This document shows, piece after piece, positions 18,052-25,673 of a stretch of 64,000 nt of DNA (positions are counted from its first letter, which is position 1; the number at the start of each line of letters is the position of its first letter). Origin of the DNA: an uncultured Collinsella sp. (GTDB lineage: Bacteria > Actinomycetota > Coriobacteriia > Coriobacteriales > Coriobacteriaceae); assembly GCA_959604825.1 (NCBI GenBank), contig CAUHCN010000006.1:15665-79664 (forward strand), read 5' to 3'. Both the position numbers and the translations under genes were made by a program. The notes below the pieces were generated by a model. The model did no database searches, was not told where the DNA came from, and worked only from the letters and a program-made list of their open reading frames with translations.

Positions 18052-18165
18052 GTCATTTCGAGGTCAAAAACCGTGCAATATCAGGTTAAATAGCAAAAAT
18101 CAGCACATACATGCCCTAGAAACATGCAGCAATGTCGTGCTAAAACCCAACGACCTCAAAATGAC
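18052..18165 (-). promoter_or_regulatory. Alternative pairing region of the argG leader
   Basis: On the minus strand GTCATTTTGAGGTC (18165-18152) is complementary along 14 bases to GACCTCGAAATGAC (18065-18052), with one G-U pair. The first segment can instead form a local hairpin CCTCAA/TTGAGG. A CTCTGT just after the leader stop codon can pair with ACAGAG inside that local hairpin. GTCGT and ACGAC (18140-18155 area) can pair and would block the 5' arm of the terminator. These exclusive structures fit an attenuator; the folding itself is inferred. Confidence 0.55.
18095..18141 (-). terminator. Probable attenuator terminator upstream of argG
   Basis: On the minus strand AGCAC(GA)CATTGC pairs imperfectly with GCATGTATGTGCT and is followed by GATTTTT. 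It lies about 65 bases after the leader-peptide stop codon and 95 bases before argG. Confidence 0.55.
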
Positions 18166-18205
18166 TCTGTTGAGGCAATTCGCCCCATGCGGACAGAGAC
18201 GATTG

Positions 18206-18280
18206 TTATCGTCGTCGGGAAATTGCGCGCTGGCGTCGGATGGCATTGTCTGCAGTGGTGATGATCTTTACGAACTGCAT
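18206..18280 (-). CDS. Arg-rich leader peptide of argG (24 codons)
   Basis: A short frame with a strong site GAAAGGAGAGGCAG directly before its ATG. It begins MQFVKIITTADNAI and ends RRQRAISRRR followed by TAA, so six of its last ten codons are Arg, the final three being CGA CGA CGA. It lies 206 bases upstream of argG, and hairpins plus a terminator separate the two. Leader peptides rich in the product amino acid are the hallmark of ribosome-mediated attenuation, so slow decoding under arginine shortage would favour argG transcription. The function is inferred; the frame, codons and ribosome site are seen directly. Confidence 0.75.
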   Translation of the reverse strand: MQFVKIITTADNAIRRQRAISRRR

Positions 18281-18554
18281 CTGCCTCTCCTTTCACCTAT
18301 CGCCGGGCGCAATTCTAATATCGCAAACGGTACCTTTTACTCGGTAAGCGGTTGTTTTTCCGTCTCCGTTTTCGATGTTCGCTATATTACGCTAAAGTGC
18401 CCGCGGCACAAGCGACAAATTCAAATTTCTGAAAAGTTTTTTCATTAGTTTGTGAATCGTGATGCAATTACGCGTCAACCCTGCGAAAATACGCTCGATT
18501 ACCAACCGGAGGGTTATTCCGCCCGAAACAATTTAGAAACGGAAAGGCGCTTTT
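18281..18554. other. Divergent regulatory interval before the Cof phosphatase
   Basis: No further gene is seen. The interval must hold the leader-peptide promoter on the minus strand (TAGAAT near 18318 is a weak -10 candidate) and the promoter of the phosphatase gene on the plus strand, near the AT-rich stretch at 18360-18450. Confidence 0.4.
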
Positions 18555-19382
18555 ATGCAAACTTACGAATCGGACGCCGCTATCGGCAACATCAAGATCC
18601 TTGCCGTCGATATGGACAAGACGTTGCTGACCGACGAGCGCGTGCTTCCCCAGGGCCTCGATGAGCGCCTGGACAAGCTCGCCGAGGCTGACATCGTGTT
18701 CTGCCCCGCCAGCGGACGCCCCGCTCCCAAGCTCGAGGAGATGTTCGAGGACATCAAGAGCCGCATCGCTTTCTGCCCCGATAACGGAGCCTGCGTTATC
18801 TACCGTGGCAACTATATCTATAAGAGCACTATCGATGTGGCACTGTATCAGCAGGTGCTTGCGCGCGCCTCGGAGGATTCGCGCGCTGTCCCCGTGCTGT
18901 GCTGCTTCGACGAGTTTTACGTGCTTGCCCGCGACCATCAATACCACGACGAGATCAGCGTGTACTACAACACGATCAACTACGTCGATACCTTTGAAGG
19001 CCTTGACGTTGAGTCCAACAAGATCTCGATCTTCTTCCCCGACTATGATGCCGAGCCCGCATTTCGCGAGGACTATAACCCCGCATTCTCGGACCAGCTC
19101 TATGTCACCAATGCCGGGCGCGAGTGGATCGACTTTATGAACCTGGGCGTCGACAAGGGCGCCGGCGTCGCGCACCTGTGCGAGCACCTGGGCATCGATA
19201 TTGCCGATGCTGCCGCCGTGGGCGACACCTACAACGACATCCCCATGCTGGAGCGCGTCGGGCATAGCTATATCGTGGACAATGCCGAGGAGCATATGAA
19301 CGCGCACGCCAAGTGGCGCATTCCGAGCAACAACGACGGGGGCGTACTGACGCTCATCGACGCCATCTTGGCGGCTCGGTAG
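18555..19382 (+). CDS. Cof-type HAD-IIB phosphatase
   Basis: A 275-residue cytoplasmic sugar-phosphate-type phosphatase; the substrate is unknown. Seen: motif I LAVDMDKTLLTDE at residues 16-28, the FCPASGRPAPK motif II near residue 53, and the C-terminal GDTYNDIPML motif near residue 222 with acidic metal ligands. The cap sequence between them is typical of the IIB subclass. GGAAAGGCG precedes the ATG. It is a single gene followed by a long inverted repeat and, 200 bases later, a terminator. Confidence 0.85.
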   Translation: MQTYESDAAIGNIKILAVDMDKTLLTDERVLPQGLDERLDKLAEADIVFCPASGRPAPKLEEMFEDIKSRIAFCPDNGACVIYRGNYIYKSTIDVALYQQVLARASEDSRAVPVLCCFDEFYVLARDHQYHDEISVYYNTINYVDTFEGLDVESNKISIFFPDYDAEPAFREDYNPAFSDQLYVTNAGREWIDFMNLGVDKGAGVAHLCEHLGIDIADAAAVGDTYNDIPMLERVGHSYIVDNAEEHMNAHAKWRIPSNNDGGVLTLIDAILAAR

Positions 19383-19392
19383 CCGTCCCATC

Positions 19393-19521
19393 GGGCCTGG
19401 CCGGGCGGCACGGGTTAACTTTTCGCTCGGTCAGGTCCTGCGCAAGACGAAAGCCACATTAAGTGGCTTTCTTTGCGTGCGGAATCTACGAAAAGTTAAC
19501 CCGTGCCGCCCGGCCAGGCCC
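19393..19521. repeat. Perfect 33-bp inverted repeat with nested hairpin
   Basis: Arms 19393-19425 and 19489-19521 are exact reverse complements (starting GGGCCTGGCCGGGCGGCACG). The 63-base loop holds a second stem near 19439-19480 (GAAAGCCAC with GTGGCTTTC). No T-run flanks it. It lies past the Cof phosphatase. Confidence 0.9.
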
Positions 19522-19587
19522 TAGGTTTACTTACTTGCCGCCAGGATGGCGTCTTGAGTGTCTAGATACTTAGCTGAAATGATTTGA

Positions 19588-19630
19588 GCAGAGGGGAGCT
19601 CCTTGTTGGAAGGGGCTCCCCTCTGTTTTG
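19588..19630 (+). terminator. Rho-independent terminator
   Basis: The 14-bp stem CAGAGGGGAGCTCC with its near-complement has a nine-base loop, then TTTTGG. It is on the plus strand, about 205 bases past the Cof phosphatase, and so lies beyond the inverted repeat. Confidence 0.75.
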
Positions 19631-19635
19631 GTTAC

Positions 19636-19677
19636 TGTGGGACAAATTAATCAGTAGTGTTTGTCCCAAATCTTAAG
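19636..19677. repeat. Dispersed hairpin repeat, copy B
   Basis: TGGGACAAATTAATCAG and TTTGTCCCAAATCTTAAG recur here with a different central loop from copy A at 7346-7384. It lies 50 bases past the polA stop codon. Confidence 0.75.
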
Positions 19678-19725
19678 TATGTGGGGGCTTGCGTCTTGGG
19701 CGAGCTTGCCTTACCGAGTGCTTTC

Positions 19726-22470
19726 CTATTTCGCGTCGGCCCAGGTTATGCCGGTGCTGGCTTCGGCGATCAACGGTACGCGGAGGTCTACTACGTGTTC
19801 CATGACGTCGCGGACCATGGCGGTGAGGCGCTCGACTTCGTCGACGGGGCACTCAAAGTCCAGTTCGTCGTGTACCTGCAGGATCATGTGGGCGGCAAAG
19901 CCTTCTTCTTCCAAGCGACGGCTTACGCGGGCCATGGCGATCTTGATGATGTCGGCGGCGGTGCCCTGCATGGGGTGGTTCATGGCCGTGCGCTCACCAA
20001 AGCCGCGGAGCTGTGGGTTTTTGGCCTTGAGCTCGGGAATATGGCGTCTGCGGCCATACATGGTCTCGGCATAGCCCGTCTGCTTGGCTCGCGCCACCAC
20101 ATTGTCGAGGAACGTGCGCACGCCCGGGTAGGCCTCGTAGTAGCGATCGATCATATCGCGCGCCTCGGCCATCGAGATGTGCAGCGACTGCGACAGACCA
20201 TAGGCCTGCTGACCGTACACGATGCCAAAGTTCACGGCCTTGGCGCGGCTACGCAGGTCGGGTGTCACCTCGGACACCGGCACGCCAAATACGCGTGCGG
20301 CCGTCTCGGCATGGAAGTCCTCGCCCTCGTTGAAGGCGCGCACCAGGTGCTCGTCACCCGAAAGATGCGCGAGCAGGCGCAGCTCGATCTGCGAGTAGTC
20401 CACCGCCAAAAAGACGCTGCCCTCGCCCGCCGAGAACGCCGTCTTGACGGTACGCCCCAGCTCCGAGCGCGTCGGAATGTTTTGCAGATTGGGGTCGCTC
20501 GAAGACAAACGCCCCGTCGCGGTGATGGTCTGGTTGTACGTGGTGTGCACACGCCCGTCACCACGGCGCAGCGGGCCCAGCGTGTCCAGATAGGTCGACT
20601 TAATCTTGGACTTCTCACGCCAGTCCAAAATCAGGCACACGATCTCGTGGTCGCGGGCAAGGTCGCTCAGCACCTTGGCGTTGGTCGAATAGTAGCCGCG
20701 CTTGGTCTTTTTGAGGCCCTTGGTCGGAAGTCCCATAACATCAAACAGCACGTGCGAGAGTTGCATGGGGCTGCCGATGTTAAAGGTCTCGTCGCCGGCC
20801 AGGTCGCGAATGCTGCGCTCGACATCGGCAATCTGGGTCGCCAGGCCCTCGGACAGACTGTGCAGGCGGTCGGGGTCCACGAGCATGCCCGCGCGCTCCA
20901 TCTTGGCAAGCACCGGCACGAGCGGCATCTCAATCCCATCGAACACGTTGGCGGCGTTCTCGCGGGCCATGCGGTCACGCAGCGGTGCAACCAGCGCCAG
21001 CGTCAAGGCCGCCGTGCGAGCGGCGGGCGCAGGAGCGTCCTCGCCAGCACCCTCTGCGCCGCGCGCCGCAGGCAGCGCCATCTGCAGATACGTATCGGCC
21101 AGATACACCTCGTCAAACTCGGAGCGGTCGGAATCCAACAGGTAGGCGGCAACAACGGTATCGAAGATGCGCGTGGAATCGACTGCCAGCGGATCCATGA
21201 GCTCGAGCTCAGAAGAATCGATGGGCGAAAGCTCATGCAGAAGCGCCTTCATATCCGGGCTCGCCACACGGCCTTCCATAAACAGACGCGCGAGCACGCC
21301 GGCAATCACGCCGTGGGCGAAGTTGAAGCCCTCAACCTCAGCCGCCGCACCACTGTCGCCCTCCTCGAGCGCAAACAGGCCCTTGGACGTCGCCAACCAC
21401 AGCGTGCGCGTCAGCCCAAAGAGCGCGCCCTCTTCCTTGTCATCGTCCACCACGGCGGCGACCCACTCGCCGGCATCAATCACGCGGGAGACCTCAGCCG
21501 CAACGGCACCAAGCGCGCCAGCATCGCCGGCGGCTGCGCGCAAAACGGCGGGAATCTCAAACGTGCTGGCAGCTGCCCCGCCCTCGCCGCCGATCAGCGC
21601 CAAGAAACGGTTCTGCATGGCGGTGATACCAAGCGTGCCCAGCGCCGCGGAAACCTCATCGGCGGAAAACGCCGGGAAGGACGTCGCCTCAAAATCGAGC
21701 TCAACGGGTGCATCGGTGCGGATGGTCGCCACCTTACGGCTCAGCAGCGCGTCGTCGATGTGTGCGCGCAGGTTTTCTCCCATCTTGCCCTTGACCTCGT
21801 CAGCATGCGCGATGACCTCGTCAAGGCTGCCGTACTGCGCGATGAGCGCACTCGCCTTTTTGGGGCCGATGCCCGGTACGCCGGGAATGTTGTCCGACGT
21901 ATCGCCCTTCAGACCGTAAAAATCGGGCACGAGCGCCGGCGTGATGCCGTGATACAGGTCGTCCACGCTCTCGGGCGTCATGATCGCCACGTCGGACAGG
22001 CCCTTGCGAGTCGAGACCACGTTGACGTGCTCGGTCACGAGCTGATACATGTCGCGGTCGCCGGTCACCAGCAGCATGTCGCAGCCGGCCTCCTCGCCCA
22101 GGCGCGCCATGGTTCCCAGGATATCGTCGCCTTCCCAGCCCTCGGACTGCAAAATGGGCACGTTGAGCGCGGCGAGCAGCTCCTTGATCATGGGGAACTG
22201 CGCGTGCAGGTCGGGGTCCATGGGCGGGCGCTGCGCCTTGTACTGCGGCAGCATCTCCATACGCACGCGCGGCTTGCCCTTGTCAAACGCCACGACAACG
22301 CCGTCGGGATTAAAGGCGTCGATCATCTTGAGAAACATGTTCAGAAAGCCAAAGATCGCGTTGGTGGGGCGACCGTCCGGCGCGTTCATGGTCGGCGGCA
22401 CGGCGTGGAAGGCGCGGTGCATGAGCGAGTTGCCGTCGATAACGGCAAAGGTGCGGCGCTTGTCAGACAT
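19726..22470 (-). CDS. polA: DNA polymerase I with inactive-looking 3'-5' exonuclease domain
   Basis: Fills gaps and removes RNA primers during replication and repair. The 914 residues hold a 5' nuclease domain (1-290; RPTNAIFGFLNMFLK and GLKGDTSDNIPGVPGIGPKK), a central region (about 310-490) and a polymerase domain (520-914). Polymerase motifs are intact: DYSQIELRLLAHLSGDEHL, RAKAVNFGIVYGQQAYGLSQ and the C motif QVHDEL. In the central region I cannot find the Asp-x-Glu of exonuclease motif I, so proofreading is probably lost, as in several Gram-positive enzymes. The ATG at 22470 has GAGGT upstream. Confidence 0.96.
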   Translation of the reverse strand: MSDKRRTFAVIDGNSLMHRAFHAVPPTMNAPDGRPTNAIFGFLNMFLKMIDAFNPDGVVVAFDKGKPRVRMEMLPQYKAQRPPMDPDLHAQFPMIKELLAALNVPILQSEGWEGDDILGTMARLGEEAGCDMLLVTGDRDMYQLVTEHVNVVSTRKGLSDVAIMTPESVDDLYHGITPALVPDFYGLKGDTSDNIPGVPGIGPKKASALIAQYGSLDEVIAHADEVKGKMGENLRAHIDDALLSRKVATIRTDAPVELDFEATSFPAFSADEVSAALGTLGITAMQNRFLALIGGEGGAAASTFEIPAVLRAAAGDAGALGAVAAEVSRVIDAGEWVAAVVDDDKEEGALFGLTRTLWLATSKGLFALEEGDSGAAAEVEGFNFAHGVIAGVLARLFMEGRVASPDMKALLHELSPIDSSELELMDPLAVDSTRIFDTVVAAYLLDSDRSEFDEVYLADTYLQMALPAARGAEGAGEDAPAPAARTAALTLALVAPLRDRMARENAANVFDGIEMPLVPVLAKMERAGMLVDPDRLHSLSEGLATQIADVERSIRDLAGDETFNIGSPMQLSHVLFDVMGLPTKGLKKTKRGYYSTNAKVLSDLARDHEIVCLILDWREKSKIKSTYLDTLGPLRRGDGRVHTTYNQTITATGRLSSSDPNLQNIPTRSELGRTVKTAFSAGEGSVFLAVDYSQIELRLLAHLSGDEHLVRAFNEGEDFHAETAARVFGVPVSEVTPDLRSRAKAVNFGIVYGQQAYGLSQSLHISMAEARDMIDRYYEAYPGVRTFLDNVVARAKQTGYAETMYGRRRHIPELKAKNPQLRGFGERTAMNHPMQGTAADIIKIAMARVSRRLEEEGFAAHMILQVHDELDFECPVDEVERLTAMVRDVMEHVVDLRVPLIAEASTGITWADAK

Positions 22471-22562
22471 ATTGAATACCTCGCTTTGGGCTGGGCACGG
22501 TTTGCTCACACCAGTTTACACGCTCCCCGCCCCGCGGCCACCACACATCAAGCTCCCCCGCC

Positions 22563-22597
22563 ACCGTGAGCCCGCGCGTGATACGATGGCTCACGGT
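22563..22597. promoter_or_regulatory. Palindrome in the polA / aminopeptidase divergent region
   Basis: ACCGTGAGCC (22563-22572) and GGCTCACGGT (22588-22597) are perfect reverse complements around a 15-base centre that includes GATACGAT, a possible -10 box. It could be an operator or a hairpin in the aminopeptidase 5' leader. Confidence 0.45.
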
Positions 22598-22636
22598 ACA
22601 TCAACCAGCACGATCGATCCGAAAGGAGCCTGCGTC

Positions 22637-24034
22637 ATGGAGCGTCCCTGCGCATGGAAAAAGTACACGCCACAGCAAATCGAGGAGCTCGAGGAGCTTT
22701 GCCGCGGCTATAAGCAGTTTTTGAGCGAGAACAAGACCGAGCGCCTGTGCGTCAAGACCGGTATCAAGATGGCCGAGGAGGCGGGCTACGTCAATCTGGA
22801 GACCGTGATTGCCGAGGGCCGCGCGCTCAAGGCCGGCGACAAGGTGTACGCCACCAATCACGGCAAGGACCTCATGCTCGTCAACCTGGGCACCGCCCCG
22901 CTCGAGCAGGGCTTTAACATCCTGGGCGCCCACGTGGACTCGCCGCGCCTGGACCTCAAGCAGAACCCCGCCTTCGAGGCCGGCGACATGGCTTATCTCG
23001 ACACGCACTACTATGGCGGCGTCAAGAGCTACCACTGGGTCGCTTCCCCGCTCGCACTCGTAGGCGTCATCTGCAAAAAGGACGGCACCACCGTCGACAT
23101 CAACATCGGTGACAAGGCCGACGACCCGGTCTTTACCATCTCCGACCTGCTGATCCACCTCTCGAGCGAGCAGATGGCCAAGCCCGCCAAGGACGCCGTC
23201 GACGCCGAGATCCTCGACGTGATCGTGGGCGGCCGCCCCGTCAAGTTTGACGAGGACGACAAGGACGCCCCCAAGGAGCCCGTCAAGCAGATGTTCCTGG
23301 ACATCCTCAAGGAGCAGTACGCCGTCGAGGAGGAGGACTTCCTCTCCGCCGAGATTGAGGTCGTGCCCGCCGGCCCGGCCCGCGACATGGGCCTCGACCG
23401 CTCCATGATTCTGGGCTATGGCCACGACGACCGTGTCTGCGCCTATCCGTCCATGCTCGCCCAGATCAACGTCGCCAACGTGGAGCGCACGAGCATCACA
23501 CTCATCGTCGACAAGGAGGAGATCGGTTCCGTGGGTGCCACCGGCATGACGAGCCGTTTCTTCGAGAACACCGTCGCCGAGATCATGACGCTCGCCGGCG
23601 AGGATAGCCCGCTGGCCCTGCGCCGTGCACTCGCCCACAGCCGTATGCTCTCCTCTGACGTGTCCGCCGGCTTCGACCCGGGCTACGCCGGCAAGTTCGA
23701 AACCAAGAACGCAGCCTTTATGGGTCGCGGCCTGTGCTTTAACAAGTACACGGGCAGCCGCGGCAAGGGCGGCTCTAACGACGCCGACGCCGAGTATGTG
23801 GCCCTCATCCGCGACATCATGGACGAGGCCGGCGTGGACTTCCAGACCTGTGAGCTCGGCCGCGTCAACGCGGGCGGCGGTGGCACCATCGCCTACATCA
23901 TGGCCAAGTACGGCATGAACGTCATCGACTCCGGTGTTGCCGTCCTGTCCATGCACGCCCTGTGGGAGGTCGCCAACAAGGCCGACATCTACGAGGCCTA
24001 TCGCGGCTACAAGGCCTTCATCGAGCGCGCCTAA
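22637..24034 (+). CDS. M18-family aminopeptidase
   Basis: A 465-residue cytosolic zinc aminopeptidase, probably acting on peptides with acidic or neutral N-terminal residues. Seen: the metal-binding HVDSPRLD near residue 97, the catalytic and metal-binding DKEEIGSVGATGM near residue 295, and a C-terminal SGVAVLSMHALWE with the final metal histidine. The ATG at 22637 has AAAGGAG six to eight bases upstream; the open frame continues far upstream but only as an antisense shadow of polA. It is followed closely by yaaA. Confidence 0.9.
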   Translation: MERPCAWKKYTPQQIEELEELCRGYKQFLSENKTERLCVKTGIKMAEEAGYVNLETVIAEGRALKAGDKVYATNHGKDLMLVNLGTAPLEQGFNILGAHVDSPRLDLKQNPAFEAGDMAYLDTHYYGGVKSYHWVASPLALVGVICKKDGTTVDINIGDKADDPVFTISDLLIHLSSEQMAKPAKDAVDAEILDVIVGGRPVKFDEDDKDAPKEPVKQMFLDILKEQYAVEEEDFLSAEIEVVPAGPARDMGLDRSMILGYGHDDRVCAYPSMLAQINVANVERTSITLIVDKEEIGSVGATGMTSRFFENTVAEIMTLAGEDSPLALRRALAHSRMLSSDVSAGFDPGYAGKFETKNAAFMGRGLCFNKYTGSRGKGGSNDADAEYVALIRDIMDEAGVDFQTCELGRVNAGGGGTIAYIMAKYGMNVIDSGVAVLSMHALWEVANKADIYEAYRGYKAFIERA

Positions 24035-24047
24035 CCAACCCTTCATC

Positions 24048-24115
24048 AGTTGCGGTGAAATACGGACTAAACTGGCCCATAAACGGCCAAACAGGCCGTA
24101 TTCCACCGCAACTTC
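24048..24115 (+). terminator. Long hairpin with repeat-family arms after the aminopeptidase
   Basis: AGTTGCGGTGAAATACGG (24048-24065) pairs imperfectly with CCGTATTCCACCGCAACT (24096-24113) and continues inwards to GGCC on both sides. TTCCTTTTT follows, so it may terminate the aminopeptidase transcript. The arm sequence recurs at 63924. Confidence 0.6.
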
Positions 24116-24136
24116 CTTTTTGGCAGAGGAGAGTCC

Positions 24137-24946
24137 ATGCCGCAGGTCATCATTTCGCCCGCCAAGCAGATGCGTGCGGCCCAAGATGCTTTTGAAGTCC
24201 TGGGCATTCCACCTTTTGCGCACGAGACGGCTCGCCTCCACCGCGCACTGCTAGATATCGAGCGGAATGAAGGCAGCGGAGGTCTGCAGGCGCTCTGGAA
24301 CGTGAGCGACAAACTGCTGGGGCCTTGCCTCAACACCCTGCATGAGTTTGGGCCCATCCTGAAAAACGGCGATCTCGACAATCCCGCGCTCGCCCGTCAC
24401 CTCTCCCCTGCCGTCATGTCCTATCACGGCATTCAATACCAGAGCATGGCGCCCGAGGTGATGGATTCCGCGCAGCTCGCATGGCTGCAAGACCATCTAT
24501 GGATCCTCTCGGGCCTTTACGGATGCGTGCGCCCCTTTCATGCCGTTGAACCGTATCGGCTGGAGATGGGCGCGAAGCTTGCCGTCGACGATGCCCGAGA
24601 CCTCTACGCGTTTTGGGGCGACAAGCTCGCACGGGCCATCGCTCCGGCGGGCTCCAACATCACGATCGTCAACCTCGCCAGCATAGAGTATGCCAAAGCC
24701 GTTCTGCCCTGCCTCGCGTGCGACGCCACGGCCGTCACATGCCTCTTTGGCGAAGGCATTCGCAACGGCAAGCCCATCCAGCGCTCGACCGCCAGCAAAA
24801 AGGCGCGCGGCTCCATGGTGCGCTGGATGGCAGAAAACAAGCTCGAGGATGTAAGCGGGCTCACCGCGTTCGATGTTGGCTATCGCCACTTTCCCGAGCT
24901 TTCAAATAAAAACACTTTGGTCTTCCTGAACGAGCAGGCCTTGTAG
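24137..24946 (+). CDS. yaaA: YaaA-family peroxide-stress protein
   Basis: A 269-residue protein of the family whose E. coli member lowers free iron and protects DNA under peroxide stress. Seen: the N-terminal IISPAKQM motif, SGLYGCVRPFHAVEPYRLEM near residue 128, and FDVGYRHFPELSNKNTLVF at the C-terminus. GAGGAGAG precedes the ATG. The hairpin before it suggests separate transcription from the aminopeptidase or a partial stop. The biochemical role is known only for a few family members, so transfer of function is an inference. Confidence 0.87.
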   Translation: MPQVIISPAKQMRAAQDAFEVLGIPPFAHETARLHRALLDIERNEGSGGLQALWNVSDKLLGPCLNTLHEFGPILKNGDLDNPALARHLSPAVMSYHGIQYQSMAPEVMDSAQLAWLQDHLWILSGLYGCVRPFHAVEPYRLEMGAKLAVDDARDLYAFWGDKLARAIAPAGSNITIVNLASIEYAKAVLPCLACDATAVTCLFGEGIRNGKPIQRSTASKKARGSMVRWMAENKLEDVSGLTAFDVGYRHFPELSNKNTLVFLNEQAL

Positions 24947-24986
24947 GATCACCGCTACTTTTGAATGTGCCGCCTAGGCACGGCGT

Positions 24987-25502
24987 CTATTCCGCCAAGC
25001 CGTCGGCTTTGGCAACTTCGTTTGTCGAGCCATCTTGGTAGGTAATCTTAACGTGCTCTACCTCGGACACCGCAACACCCGATGGGGGCTCCAAGCGCCA
25101 TTCCGTCAGCGCGATATCCATAGTCGTAGGCACGTCGCCCTGATTCTTGAGCTTCACCGTCAGCGTTTTGAGCGCCGCATCATACGTCACGCGTTCGATT
25201 TCCTCACCAGGAATAGACCCACCGCTCAGCTGAAGCTGGACAAATCCATCGCGCGAATACCAATAGTCGCCCGGCGCGGCAACGGTATTGCCGCCCGTAA
25301 CCTTCACTGTCATGATCGGCAGGGCATCGTCGGCCTCGAACTCCCATGCAGCGCCGCCGTGACCGCCAAACGTCCAGATACAAAAGGCAATCACCAGCAC
25401 GGCAAGCACCGCAAAACCAATCGAGACAAGGCCATGGTGCGCACGGCTTTCCTCGGCCGATACATCCCATTGCGTCTCTCGATATAGATGCTTGTCTTCC
25501 AT
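24987..25502 (-). CDS. Membrane-anchored protein of unknown function
   Basis: I do not recognise a family. The 171 residues contain a charged N-terminal cytoplasmic stretch of about 24 residues, one membrane helix (about 25-45; GLVSIGFAVLAVLVIAFCIW), then an extracytoplasmic domain predicted to be beta-rich. That domain includes EFEADDALPIMTVKVTGGN and ends in EVEHVKITYQDGSTNE. The ATG at 25502 has GGGGAGG six bases upstream. It is divergent from the TPP riboswitch and convergent with yaaA. A longer frame upstream is only antisense to thiC. Confidence 0.7.
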   Translation of the reverse strand: MEDKHLYRETQWDVSAEESRAHHGLVSIGFAVLAVLVIAFCIWTFGGHGGAAWEFEADDALPIMTVKVTGGNTVAAPGDYWYSRDGFVQLQLSGGSIPGEEIERVTYDAALKTLTVKLKNQGDVPTTMDIALTEWRLEPPSGVAVSEVEHVKITYQDGSTNEVAKADGLAE

Positions 25503-25572
25503 GTTCGCCTCCCCACAGGCACGCTCGTTAGGCCAATCGTACCCATTCGAGCTATACTTGAGCCCATTACAT

Positions 25573-25667
25573 AAACGGGGAGCTTGCAGGACAAGACGGC
25601 AGGCTGAGACTGGGCGCGCCCGCCCTGACCCGCAAACCTGATATGGGTAATGCCAACGAAGGGAGCC
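25573..25667 (+). ncRNA. TPP riboswitch upstream of thiC
   Basis: Contains the conserved thi-box parts in order: GGGGAGC, GGCTGAGA, GACC, ACCTGAT, GGGTAATGCCAACG and AAGGGAGCC. It ends where the thiC ribosome site begins, which suggests translational control in this GC-rich actinobacterium. A TATACT at 25553-25558 may be its -10 box. Confidence 0.95.
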
Positions 25668-25673
25668 GTGCCA

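Noticed and set aside
19657..22569. A 970-codon open frame on the plus strand
   Set aside because: It is exactly antisense to polA, whose motifs are intact. High GC at third positions creates such shadow frames; its His/Arg/Gly-rich composition is typical of one.
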